Assembly (NCBI RefSeq): GCF_051622035.1
Contig: NC_135358.1
Location: 8,349,001-8,413,000, forward strand
Length of the DNA: 64,000 nucleotides
Source: Arctopsyche grandis
Taxonomy: Eukaryota > Arthropoda > Insecta > Trichoptera > Hydropsychidae
Reading direction: 5' to 3'
Below are positions 1-10,300 of this stretch, piece after piece. Both the position numbers and the translations under genes were made by a program. The number at the start of each line of letters is the position of its first letter. Within the stretch, counting starts at the first letter, position 1. The notes under the pieces are model-generated. The model had not been told where the DNA came from and searched no databases. It worked only from the letters and a program-made list of their open reading frames with translations.

Positions 1-41
1 TATGATGGACTTTTCGGCTGCCAGATGTTTCGTTACAGAGA

Positions 42-110
42 TTTTAGTGGCTTGGGCGAGCGCTTTGTGAACAATAATCACCGAACCCTCCCAAACATAT
101 GCACTCTGCG
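42..110. repeat. dispersed repeat B, copy 1
   Basis: A motif of about 50 bp (GATTTTAGTG, then GGGCGAGCGCTTTGTGA, then AATAATCACCGAACC) recurs at 27746-27800 and 42350-42412. No coding potential or clear termini were seen. It is probably part of an uncharacterised interspersed repeat that may run on to about 270, because the phrase around 251-268 (CATCGGTCCACGAGCGCC) also has a relative at 7297-7314. Confidence 0.5.
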
Positions 111-304
111 CGTGCAACTACCCCAATCGAATATTCGAATATGTTCGCCCCTTTTTCAATATTCATAAATTCACGCGATCCTATTGGCCGTTCTGCACGA
201 CTCCTCTTTTCGAGGCCACTTCGGCGCGAATGCGAGATCATGTAATCCATCGGTCCACGAGCGCCACTCACCTAATCTTTACGTTACAATATTGACCGTT
301 TATA

Positions 305-395
305 TATTGAGGTTTGCCGAACCTTTTTTACAAAGGATTTACAACAATGGATAGCACTGTGACTATCCTACCTCTACTCATCACATATTTAAGAT
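305..395. repeat. MITE family A fragment
   Basis: Shares the phrases GGTTTGCCGAACC, TTTACAACAATGGATAGC and GACTATCCTACCTCTA with the other family A copies in the window (645-746, 1932-2038, 15424-15558, 57909-59470, 59850-59996). Only one half of the element is present. Confidence 0.5.
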
Positions 396-529
396 AACAA
401 AATCATATATAAGCTCGTAAATTATATTAAAAAGCTAGTTAATAGTCGGCACTTGTAACGAAAGGAATAATAAAGAATATACTTGAAAAATATATGTATT
501 TTAATTTCATCTGGTGTGTTCACTTAAAT

Positions 530-621
530 CGCGCCGTAATATATAGCATGTAACTTTGTTTTAATTCGTGTATCAATTCCTTTCCGACACCACCCGTTGA
601 AATCAACGGGCACAACACTAG
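530..621 (+). mobile_element. Helitron 3' terminus
   Basis: An 18-bp hairpin (CCCGTTGAAATCAACGGG) is followed about 8 bases later by CTAG and then T. This is the diagnostic Helitron 3' end: a stem-loop, a terminal CTRR and insertion before T. About 70 bp upstream of the terminus match a second copy on the other strand ending at 24254. No Rep/helicase ORF and no 5' TC end could be assigned, so it is probably a non-autonomous copy. Confidence 0.65.
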
Positions 622-644
622 TTTAAAATATTTAGTAATAAGTA

Positions 645-746
645 GTCACCGGAGCCTGAGGGGGCTGTGCATTGTTCAAAGGTTGTAAATGCATTGTTAA
701 AGGTTTGCCGAATAATGGATAGCACTGTGACTATCCTACCTCTAGT
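645..746. mobile_element. MITE family A copy
   Basis: A short non-coding element of about 100 bp running from TAGTCACCGGAGCCTGAG to GACTATCCTACCTCTA. The same unit is present inverted at 1932-2038 with only a few differences. Its centre contains self-complementary AACAATGCATTTACAAC-type sequence, so it can fold. Confidence 0.65.
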
Positions 747-1188
747 AATAAGATTAATTTTGAATAAAATCCTACAACTGAAAGTAGAACTTAGTCTTCT
801 TAAACTTGTATCAAAGATGTTATGGGTATGGGTTTGTCTCATCCGAATATTTTTATTTGTTATCTTGGCTGCGTGCTAGCGTTTGAGTGGCACCGATCGT
901 AATGAATTATTCACACTTGAAGAGGCTCTTGTATTAAAATATTTAGTGCTTTTTCACCAAGCCAACTTTCTAGACTAGGTGATTGAGAACCGTTCTCAAC
1001 TAAAAATCGAATCGTGGAAAATTCCGCAATAATAAAATGATACATTTACGAACTAGAAAGAGGCAGATTATATTGTTTGGAAAGAAATACTTGAATTTTT
1101 ATTTTAGCAACATTTTTTTTCTTCAATTTATGCAAATTTATACCAAGTACTAACAAATAAATCTCCCGGTTTTAACATGTAGTTCTTA

Positions 1189-2260
1189 GTGAATAATGCC
1201 TCACATATCTCATCAGAAAAGAGCGGCGGTCAGATTTCCGCCATAGATAACAATAGATCTCTCCATTGTCTGAGAAAGTATGAGAGCAAAAAAATGGTTG
1301 ACAATGTAAATTTTTTTAGAACATTAGAACATGAACCATGTTTTTTAGCCGTTGAGCAACCTGATCGCCGTCCCCTAATCATCAGTAAAGAGTGGCGGTC
1401 AGGTTTCTGACATAAAAAGAGCCTTGTAACAATAGACCTCTCCATTTTCCGAGAAAGCAGGAGCTCAAAAAAATGGCTGACAATAGTGAGCAACCTGATC
1501 GCCGTTCCTTGCTCATCAGCATGGGCCGGCGCGACCCTGGGCACAATTGTTCATTTTTATGGTGAACTTTCTTTTTCTCTAGCATTGTAGTTTTCCTTGG
1601 GGCTTTGAAAATAGCCCCAAAACGCACACTTTCCTGGAGAAAGCACGCTCCACCGCCGAAGACTACTCATCAGTGATGAGTAGAGGTAGGACCGGAAGCG
1701 TGCTTTTTCCAGGAAACAGGGCAAACTACAAAGCTAGAGAGCATAAAAAAGGGTTCATCATAAAAATGAACAAAGCACAGCGAACAATGAACTGCGCAAA
1801 GTTTGTCCGCTCTTTAGTGATGAGTAGTGAGCGGACCGGAAGCGTCCGTTCATCATTAATTGTTCGCGGTGCTTTGTTAAAGGTTCACCGAACCTTTTTT
1901 TTTGCACTCTAGCTTTGTAAATAAACTCATAACTAGAGGTAGGATAGTCACAGTGCTATCCATTGTTCGGCAAACCTTTAACAATGCATTCACAACCTTT
2001 GAACAATACACGGCCCCCTCAGGCTCCGGTGACTACTCATAACGCCCTGATTCCTGGAAAAAGCACGCTCCCTATCCGCCCTTTAGTGATGAGTACGTCA
2101 ATTTTTTTTCTGCATCTGGTGAGCAGAGATCGGCGCTCGGGTGCAAAAATGGGCTCACCATTGTCAATTTCTATGGTCAACCTTTTTTTTTTGTTCTAAC
2201 TTTGTAGTTTGTCTTTTTTCCTAGAAAATAGCACGCTCGCGCCGCGCTATATGACGAGTC
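1189..2260. repeat. cluster of nested MITE fragments
   Basis: Overlapping direct and inverted pieces of small elements fill this kilobase. Recurring phrases are TCATCAGTAAAGAG-GGCGGTCAG, TTTTCC-GAGAAAGCA, CTAGAGAGCAAAAAA, GATGAGTAG-GGACCGGAAGCG and AACCTTTAACAATGCATT. The ORFs here are short, unconserved and run through the repeats in both frames, so none is called. The inverted family A copy at 1932-2038 is the best preserved unit. Confidence 0.6.
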
Positions 2261-2559
2261 AATTAGATGCAAAAGTTAATTAGATGCAAAAAAGAAGTTG
2301 GTATTTGATGTTTTGAAAGCTGTTTATAGGTCTATTTATTGTAAACGACCCATTTTTTGTGACCGGCAACGATTAGTTCCTAACAAGGTTGGTTTCTTTG
2401 TCTCTGCAGCAAGGATCGACAAGTGTTCATTCGCTGTTTATTGCCCACTAGACAAATCATGCTCACTTCCTCAAGTCTTCATTGATTTTCGAGGGTCGTC
2501 ATGATTTAGGAATGTCCTGTAAAAACACGTATTACCAGATTTTAATCGACGAAATGTTT

Positions 2560-3250
2560 TCTCTCCACACAATAGCTTTTGTGATCTTGGTTGCGTTGGA
2601 GTCTTAGTCCTATCTATAAATCTAGCATACAGCATGCATCAAAATGGTGATGCATAATTCTGACACCATTTTACAGACGTCAATTATGTTTTCTACTAGG
2701 ATATCCTTAGTATGAACATTTTTATTTTATTAAAGAACTATACATTTTGAATCCGGACATTGCTCCACCGTTTCAAAATGGTCAATTATTTCGATTCAAA
2801 TATTCGACAAACTTTGTAACCCGAGCTCGGTTACTATTAGTACTGTTGTGAATAATAAAAATGAAGTCGACATCAAGGACACTGCCAGGTTTCATATTCG
2901 GAACCAAATTTCGTGTTTAAAATTTCTATTATTATTGATCCCCATCAACAGAAGGCCCTCTCGACTTATGAAAGACTTGTCTGGGGTGAATGTTTCGACA
3001 CAGGTGGTCGGTACCAGTCTCAGAAGACTGCGACGAATCGTCAACGACAAGCGTCAGCTCGCATGTTATATGGCTCAAAGGATGCTTTTGTTTGCTACTT
3101 GGCAACGCCAATTAAACGCTACTTAAATTTGCTACTTTCATCCATTGTTCAACCTTAAGTTCCAGGTATTCATCCTGACTTTTGTGTTTGTAACTTTTGT
3201 TCGTAGTACGAACTTCGTTCAGTGAACGCCTGGTGGGGTTTTTCCGGAAA
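2560..3250 (-). pseudogene. ancient Tc1-like transposase relic
   Basis: Blocks here match, in order and on the same strand, the complete Tc1 element at 5470-7099. One block lies around 2750-2850 (TTTCAAAATGG-CAATT, GATTCAA, CCGAGCTC); others carry ATCAAGGACAC-GCCAGG near 2872 and TGTCTGGGGTG near 2979. Many substitutions, small indels and stops break every frame. The terminal inverted repeats are not recognisable. It is a much older copy of a related family. Confidence 0.6.
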
Positions 3251-3259
3251 TATCGATAC

Positions 3260-4733
3260 CTCGTTGTCCTATGTACGAAGAAGTAATAGATGAAATTTTG
3301 TAATCATGAAAAATGAAAATATGTCGAAAACGTTAATAACCACAAGCTCGAAAAGGACAAGCTCAACTCGGCCTATAAAATAATGTCTTAATCATGGCTT
3401 CCCAAACGAGCGCTTTTCATCAGGCCCTCGGTTCTTTTGACCTACTCGTTATGTTTTATACGAGAAAAAAATATTTTTATAATATGGTTTCAGGGTTCTA
3501 GGTTTTCACTGACATTATAAAAGTAGAATATTCTGATAGCGAATATATGGATTCTTCAAGTGATGGAGAATTAAGTGGCGTAGAAGAATTATGATACGAC
3601 ATTGTATAGAAACAGAAGACTATCCAAAACGAGCAAAGAAGTAACGAATTAAAGAAAAATTCTATGCAAAATAATGAAAAAATATTTTGATGGTCTAGGC
3701 ACCCAACAGTAAACAAATTTGAAGTGAGCAAATGAACAACAAAGTGTAGCACTTTCTTTGCGAATTTATTTTATTATCTTTGTAACGGTCGGGACTTAAT
3801 ACTAGCCGACAAAGAAGAATGTCTATACATAATAATGAAAAGAACTGCATTATTATCAAAATTCGAACACTTTTAAAATCACTTATTTCCTGTTTAATAT
3901 AATTTATATCCTATATTTTTTTCTCATTTTTTTAATTCGTATTAATTTTTGCATACGTACGTTTGTTTTACTTATAATTAAAAAAAAAAATGCTATTTAT
4001 CATTTTATTCGTGGCACGTATTCAAATATTAAATAAATATGCCATCCAAATTATATCATAGATCTTAAAAACATTACACGATCGGTTGAAATAAAATATA
4101 TAAATATTAGCGTGTTTCTTTCAACAGCCTGTATATGAAAAATGCATCTGTGTGAGTACTGTGCACGCGCCTTCTGTAGCTAATATACCTATATATGTGA
4201 CGACATTACACATTAAAAGCAAATAAATACCTTAATCCCAATGTTTTAAATTGGGGCCTTCTCGTTGGGGAGAATTTTTGCGATCCATCTTACTTGTATC
4301 TCATGCGTACTCGTGTGGGACACCTCTGTCATATTCAAATTGCAAAATAAAGTTATCATTTCGCTGTAAACGTCACAATCCGGAAGAGAAATGATAACCC
4401 TTTGCACTTTGAATGTGATATGAAAGCACTTTAACCCTTGTGCAAAGGGTTATCAATTCCATGAATCTGTGCAAGGCACGGCACATTTTTTTAGCATGTT
4501 TTAAAGTATCTAAAAAAAACCATATGCCACTTAAAAACCAGTTTTGGTCCATTTTTTATGTAGATTTATTCCAATTTCACCTTTATGTAAAATTTCAAAA
4601 CCGTTACTTTAAGAATAAGTTGAAAAAACGCGATAAAACCGATATAATACTACATATGTTCAATACAACAGTTGTTTTCCTTACCGGAACAAAAAGTAAT
4701 AATTTACTTAAGCTTATTAACTTTTGAATGACT
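3260..4733. other. gene-free AT-rich stretch
   Basis: No conserved ORF was found. A short inverted pair, GATAACCCTTTGCAC (about 4394) and GTGCAAAGGGTTATC (about 4440), may be a small foldback element. Nothing else was recognised. Confidence 0.4.
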
Positions 4734-4738
4734 TCAGT

Positions 4739-4850
4739 GAGGGTCTACCTCACGGGACCGAAAGTGAAATGGTCGAAAAAGCAAATATCGGAAGATCAAA
4801 AAAAAGGGTGCATGGTAAACGATACTATGTATATATAATATAATATAGCC
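4739..4850. repeat. left arm of foldback element F (split copy)
   Basis: Contains AAATATCGGAAG-ATCAAAAAAAA-GGTGCATGGTAAACG, the order seen in the left arm of the intact palindrome at 57520-57905. The matching centre and inner right arm (GCGCGCGCAGGATACGGGAG to ATCCTGCTCGCGCAAATTAA) lie at 5341-5440. A SINE occupies the gap, which suggests it landed in or next to the foldback. Confidence 0.55.
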
Positions 4851-4851
4851 A

Positions 4852-5290
4852 GCAGCATAGCTCGGTTGTTAAGCTTCTGCTTAGCGTCGTGAGGTGCCGG
4901 GTTCGATCCCAGGGCCAGGGCCTCGAGTGAAAATGAATTTTTCAGAGTATGCTGTTGGTTAGACCTGGATTTGTGACTCCAAGTTGATCAGTTCCTATCA
5001 GAGTTGGCCAATTTTCTCTGATTTCATTGTTGAAACGGTTCCCGGTAAAAATTGGCTAAAACCCTTCCTATATATACAATATGTCACCTTTAATTTGTTT
5101 GATTAATGTGCAATAAATAAGTTTGTGTACGATTTAATAGATGTCTCATTGATTTGCGAGGTTTTCAGTCTCGTAATTCAGTTACTTATATAATGAAAAA
5201 TGCTGCAATATTTGTAATTGGCCAGGAAGGCGCATTGGGGTTGCCTGTAATGCCTTCCTGGTATGTGTTGTCATAAAAATAAAAAAATAT
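4852..5290 (+). mobile_element. tRNA-headed SINE with LINE-type 3' stem-loop
   Basis: The head looks tRNA-derived: an A box (TAGCTCGGTTGTTAAG), then about 40 bases later a B box (GGTTCGATCCC). The central part (AGACCTGGATTTGT, then CAATTTTCTCTGATTTCATTG) also occurs in the SINE at 44430-44692. The 3' end carries a hairpin, CCAGGAAGGC-GCATTG/TAATGC-CTTCCTGG, followed by an A-rich tail. A hairpin of the same design closes the LINE at 19060-19830. Exact insertion ends are uncertain; AATAT may be the target duplication. Confidence 0.65.
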
Positions 5291-5340
5291 CAGTGGCATG
5301 TCGTGAAATTATCTCTCTTTTTGTCATATAACCTTGTTTA

Positions 5341-5440
5341 ATGTGCGCGCGCAGGATACGGGAGGAAAAGTCTGTTCCTATTGTTCCTGTTGTATCCTGC
5401 TCGCGCAAATTAAGTGAGGATGTACGACGGGGGGAGATAG
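5341..5440. repeat. centre and right arm of foldback element F
   Basis: GCGCGCGCAGGATAC-GGGAGGAAAAG then TGTTGTATCCTGCTCGCGC, nearly the same as the centre of the palindrome at 57640-57790. It stops abruptly near 5440, shortly before the Tc1 element. Confidence 0.55.
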
Positions 5441-5469
5441 TGTTTTACCGCACGCCACTGATATATATA

Positions 5470-7099
5470 CAGTACCCTAACAAATTACTTGGCCCCTTTG
5501 CAATTTTTCGGTATTTGGTAAAAAATGTGAGGATTTTATTGAATTCAACAACCAAAAATGTTCTTAACTATTTAATTACATTATATTACACAAATAAATC
5601 ACAATAAATTTAAAAATATATTAATATTTTGTGGTTCCCCCTTTGTTTACCACTACCGCCCTAAAACGCGCTGGCATACTCGCGATGCATGCCTTAATGG
5701 TGTCCTTAATTTTGACCTCATTTTTCCACACATCCAAAATATTTTTAATCAGAATGTCCTTAGTAGGATTATACCTCATATAAACATATTTTTTTAAAAC
5801 ACTCCAGACATTTTCGATCGGGTTTAAATCGGGAGAATTGCCCGGCCATTTCAAAACAGGCAATTCCTCCGATTCAAGATAATTTGTTATCACCCGAGCT
5901 CTATGGCAAGGAGCGCCATCATGCATAAAAATGCTATCAAGATCAAGGACACCACCAGGCTTCAAATGAGGTACCAGATGTGTCTTTAGCACTTTTAAAT
6001 ACTGTTCGCCATTCATATGGACCCATTAACAAAATAAATGGGCCCCCGACCTTTTCCGCTTATGACGGCCCAAACCATTGTCTGGGGTGGGTGTTTAACC
6101 GTGCTTTAATTAACACACGAGGGCAGGTAGCGTTCTTGGGGGTTGCGACGAACAAATAAGCGGCTTTCTGTCATGGCTTGAAGGATGCATTCGTCGCTAA
6201 AGTATATCTGCAAAAAAACACGAAAATATGGATTCGGCGTTTGTTACAGATTACTTGTGTATTAAATAAAATAAAGCAAATTACCTTCATCCATTCTTCA
6301 GCCGTGAGTTCCAGATATCGTTTGGCAAATTGCAACCGAGCTTTCTTCATCCTGTCGTTCAGGAGAGGTTTTTTGGTGGGTCTGCGGCCCCGTAAATTTT
6401 TCTCCTGCAGACGACGTCGGATGGTCTGTTCGCATAGGTCGACACCGCGGTCATGAATATTTTTTTTTATTTGACTTAATGTTATCGACCTTTTCTCCCG
6501 AACCTCGGTTACAATTTGCCGATCAATCCTTGGGGTTGTTTTGCGTTTTCGGCCACATTTTCCAACCCTTTTGGTATCAATTGTGGTCTTCACGGAACGT
6601 ATACACTCCCATCTTCTGCGCGATTTCTTTTTGGGTTAGGTTTCTTAATTCCAAAAGAGCTTTTATGGCAACTCTTTTTGAATTTGGAATGTCCGGACCA
6701 CCCATTTTTTCCTAAAAATCAATTTTTCATTAAATAAACGTGAAATTCAAAATTATGTTTAATTCAATAATTTTAACTCACCAGAAATAGTCGAAGACAA
6801 CACTAAGTGATATAAAATCACTAAAATCTGCAATTGATTTTGTCCAAAAACTAAAAAGATGCGCTTTGTTCGGCAGACACTCTGATACTGTTTTGACGAA
6901 ACACTTGATGCATTTCGTACATAATGAAAAAAAAGGGTCTAATTTTTTTTGTATAGTCCTGACAAATCACACAATGAATGAAATGGTGTTGGACGCACAC
7001 AAAAAAAATACATTGTTAACAAAGGTACACCCAAGTAGAAAAAAAAATGTGAAAGTTTCCGCACCTGGCTAAGGTGCCAAGTAATTTGTTAGGAGACTG
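5470..7099 (-). mobile_element. complete Tc1-like DNA transposon (inactive)
   Basis: Inverted termini CAGTACCCTAACAAATTAC at 5470 and GTAATTTGTTAGGAGACTG ending at 7099 are flanked by TA, the Tc1/mariner target duplication. Total length is 1630 bp. The interior holds one broken transposase gene on the minus strand, described separately. Confidence 0.85.
5622..6705 (-). pseudogene. Tc1-like DD34E transposase, frameshifted
   Basis: Read on the minus strand it starts with MGGPDIPNSKRVAIKALLEL at 6705, a helix-turn-helix N-terminus. The frame shifts near 6590 into a basic segment (RKRKTTPRID, then RRRLQEKNLRGRRPTKK). An intron-like gap with GTAATT and TTTGCAG ends lies at about 6190-6286 between EWMK and the first catalytic block (IYFSDE). 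A stop (VNWG region, about 6112) and a further frame change near 6016 follow. The last block has HDGAPCHRA and SPDLNPIENVW; 34 residues separate the second Asp from the Glu, giving a DD34E triad. All catalytic residues survive but the frame does not, so this copy makes no enzyme. Whether the gap is a real intron or an insertion is not certain. Confidence 0.8.
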
Positions 7100-7369
7100 T
7101 ATACTATCCGCTCTTCATATGTATGCATGATAAACGAATATTTTCGACTTTTTCACGGTTACCCCTTCAATGAATGGTGTACATATTCATATTGAATACA
7201 AAACTAGTGAGTCTCTCACATGTGCACGGCCCCTCTATACACCGAAGCCCGTATGGCGCGAAAGCGATATCAGATGGATCGGCGATAGTAAACCATCAGT
7301 CCACGAGCGCCTCGCACTCTCTGCATTACATTATTTTATAATCGTTTTTCTGCTATTTTCTCTAGAAAA
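7100..7369. other. upstream region of the PIWI gene
   Basis: A 270-bp gap between the Tc1 element and the PIWI start codon. It should hold the PIWI promoter and 5' UTR. No clear TATA box was seen. The segment 7250-7318 resembles the right part of the repeat at 230-270. Confidence 0.35.
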
Positions 7370-10300
7370 ATGAGTAACCCTGGTGCGGGAAGAGCAAGAG
7401 GACGGGGAAGAGCCAGAGGGGAGAATCCTCAAGGGGGACCACAGCAAAATGTTAGTGGTGGTCGCGCTCGGGGTAGTGGTCCACCGAGACCAATGCAGCA
7501 ACAACAACAACAATACCAACAACCAGCACCGATGCAACGACAACCACCGGTACAGAAACAACCCATGCAACAGCAACGTCAAACCCCTGCCGCAGCAGGG
7601 CGAGCTGCTCCTCGATCTGGTGGTGTAGATAGAGCTATGTCGGGTCTATCGGTTGCAAGTACAAGTTCAGGTATGACACATAGTCCATATTTCATTTCTA
7701 TCGATTAATATTTATTTTATTAATAAATGTATGATAGGCCATGTGAAAAACTTATCTTTCAAATTAAAAACTTGGTTTTTTACTAATACATCAACTTCTA
7801 TTAGATTTTGACGTAAGAATTTTTTTTAGTGCTTTTTACGAATTTTTATCCATTATTTTAGTGGATATCTCTAATTAACTGTTGCTGATTATCATTAAAA
7901 CTAACTAGCTCGAATGTTGTAATAGTGCTATTATTTTTAATCAAACCTCTACTTAAGACAACTTGATTCAATCTCACTTCTTAATCTGATAAATCATATT
8001 TAACTATTATTATTATAATAAATAGACAGTTTATCACATCAACTTTAACATATGCATATGTATAAAATTATATTATTGTGTAATGACTATTTTACTTAAA
8101 GGTTATTGCTAAATAATGTAAGTAAAAATTTCACACTACCTCATAGCTTTAAGCGTTTCTGGTTTATAGTTTGATTTATTTTTCTGCTTCTAAAAATGAT
8201 TTTTGCTATTTTCAAATATGTAGGTGATCCATTGGCACTGACAGGTAGAGGTGGAACACGTTCTGGGCGATACCTTGAAAGTGCATGCTTACGAACTAGA
8301 CCAGAGAGATTCGATATAAAGACAGGTATGATCTTTTGTACAGCATTGTTTTTTTTTATTTTTTTTTTGTTATATTTTATATAATTTTTATTTTGTGTAT
8401 AGGTGTACAAGGAACTCCCGTTAACCTTGTTACAAATTACTTCAAACTTATGACTCGTCCAAACTGGACACTATATCAATATCGTGTTGACATAAGCCCC
8501 GAGGAAGATCGTACTGCAGTAAGGAAATCCTTATTGCGTGATCATCGCAAAACATTAGGAGGGTAAGTTTAATTGATTTTAGATTTCAATTATAAAATAA
8601 GTCGATCCGTGTTCTATCGTCCGAAGTTTTAACTCTTAAAAGATAGCATCAATTTAGTGGACGTTGTGTTTATATATAATACGCACAAAATTATAAATAG
8701 TTGTCATGAACTTCATTCAAAGCTTACGGTGAAGAAATATAATATTAAACAGTTTTAATCTATTTTTTAGAAATTATAACTCAATAGTGGTACAATTTTA
8801 TATAATGTCTGATTTTCATATATTTTCGTACATTTATTATATTTGTAGATACATATTTGATGGTACAGTCATGTACACTCCGTATAAACTAAATGCAGAT
8901 CCAATGAATTTATGCTCGAAACGAACTGAGGATGACCTTGCCATGTCATTAACCCTCAAGGTATGACTGGTATTTTTAATTTATTGGTTACACCACTAAT
9001 TCTGACTTGCATAACTCCAGGAATGTAAATTCTAACATTTGTAATTATCATGTGTCTTGTTGGCTTTTTAGCTCGTAGGGGATGTTACATCTGGTGACTA
9101 CGTATATATCCAAATATTTAACATTCTGATGCGGAAGTGCTATTCGTCTCTGAAGCTACAATTACTAGGTCGTGATTTTTATGACCAAGTTGCTAGGGTA
9201 GGTTTGATGAAATATATTATCAAAAAGTTATAATTAAAAGAAATGAGTGTTGATTCGAATAATTTTTTTTTTTAGATTGATATACGTGAGCATAAATTGC
9301 AAATCTGGCCTGGATATAAAACCACAATAGCGCAACACGAACAATCAATATTGATGGTAGCAGAGATTACACACAAAGTCATCAGGACAGACACAGTCCA
9401 TGAGACCATGAAGATAATTCAACAACAAGCTGGAAATAATTTCAAGGGTGTTTTTTGCAAGGAAATTATCGGTAAGCTAATCTTCCAGTGTTATACACAC
9501 GCATATTTTCTGTCTAATATTATAATATTAATTATGTACATCAACCACATTATTTTAGAATTTCGGATGATTTTTGTTTCATAGCTGTATATTAATATAA
9601 AATATGTTTTAATTTTTCTTTTATATATGAATTTTAGGTCAAATCGTTTTAACCGATTATAACAATAAAACATACAGGATTGATGATGTGGATTGGTCAC
9701 AAAATCCTCTAAGCACGTTTGTCATGAATGAGGAAACCATTACTTACGCAGAATACTACAAAAAAGTTAGTTTTTTTTGTATATTAACCAGGACTGGTTG
9801 AATCTTTGGAAAAAATTCAAACTTTTTCCCACAATCTGATTCATTTTTTAAAAAAAAAAAATTTTCCATTGGATTAATAATTTTTTAATATCTTTTTGAT
9901 GTACCAAAACTGGGTGCTTCGTATACAGTCAGCTGTTGCAAATCTTTTTTTTCATTCAATATTTTGTGTTGGTTTTTTTTTTTTTTAATACATATATCAA
10001 ACTAATAAAATGTACGCATTTGTTGTTGCCAATTTGTCAATAACACTGAGCAACAAAAAAAAATACCAGAGCGGAGACTAGCCAATCTTTACTAAGTTTG
10101 ACCCACTGAATTCGAATATGATATTGATTTTTGTTGGTGGGTGATCGTTTACGAGATATGAGCGTTTAAAAAAATCCGCGATTTTTACAGTTTTTTGGCT
10201 TTTGCGGTCTTTAACTTAAAATTTAGGATTGTTACGCTCAAAGTGAGTATTGGAATCAATAGTCAGATATTTTTCCTATTAATTGTTATATTTTATTGAT

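Noticed and set aside
4855-4925. Functional tRNA gene
   Set aside because: A and B boxes are present, but the acceptor stem does not close into a cloverleaf and the sequence continues into a SINE core and tail.
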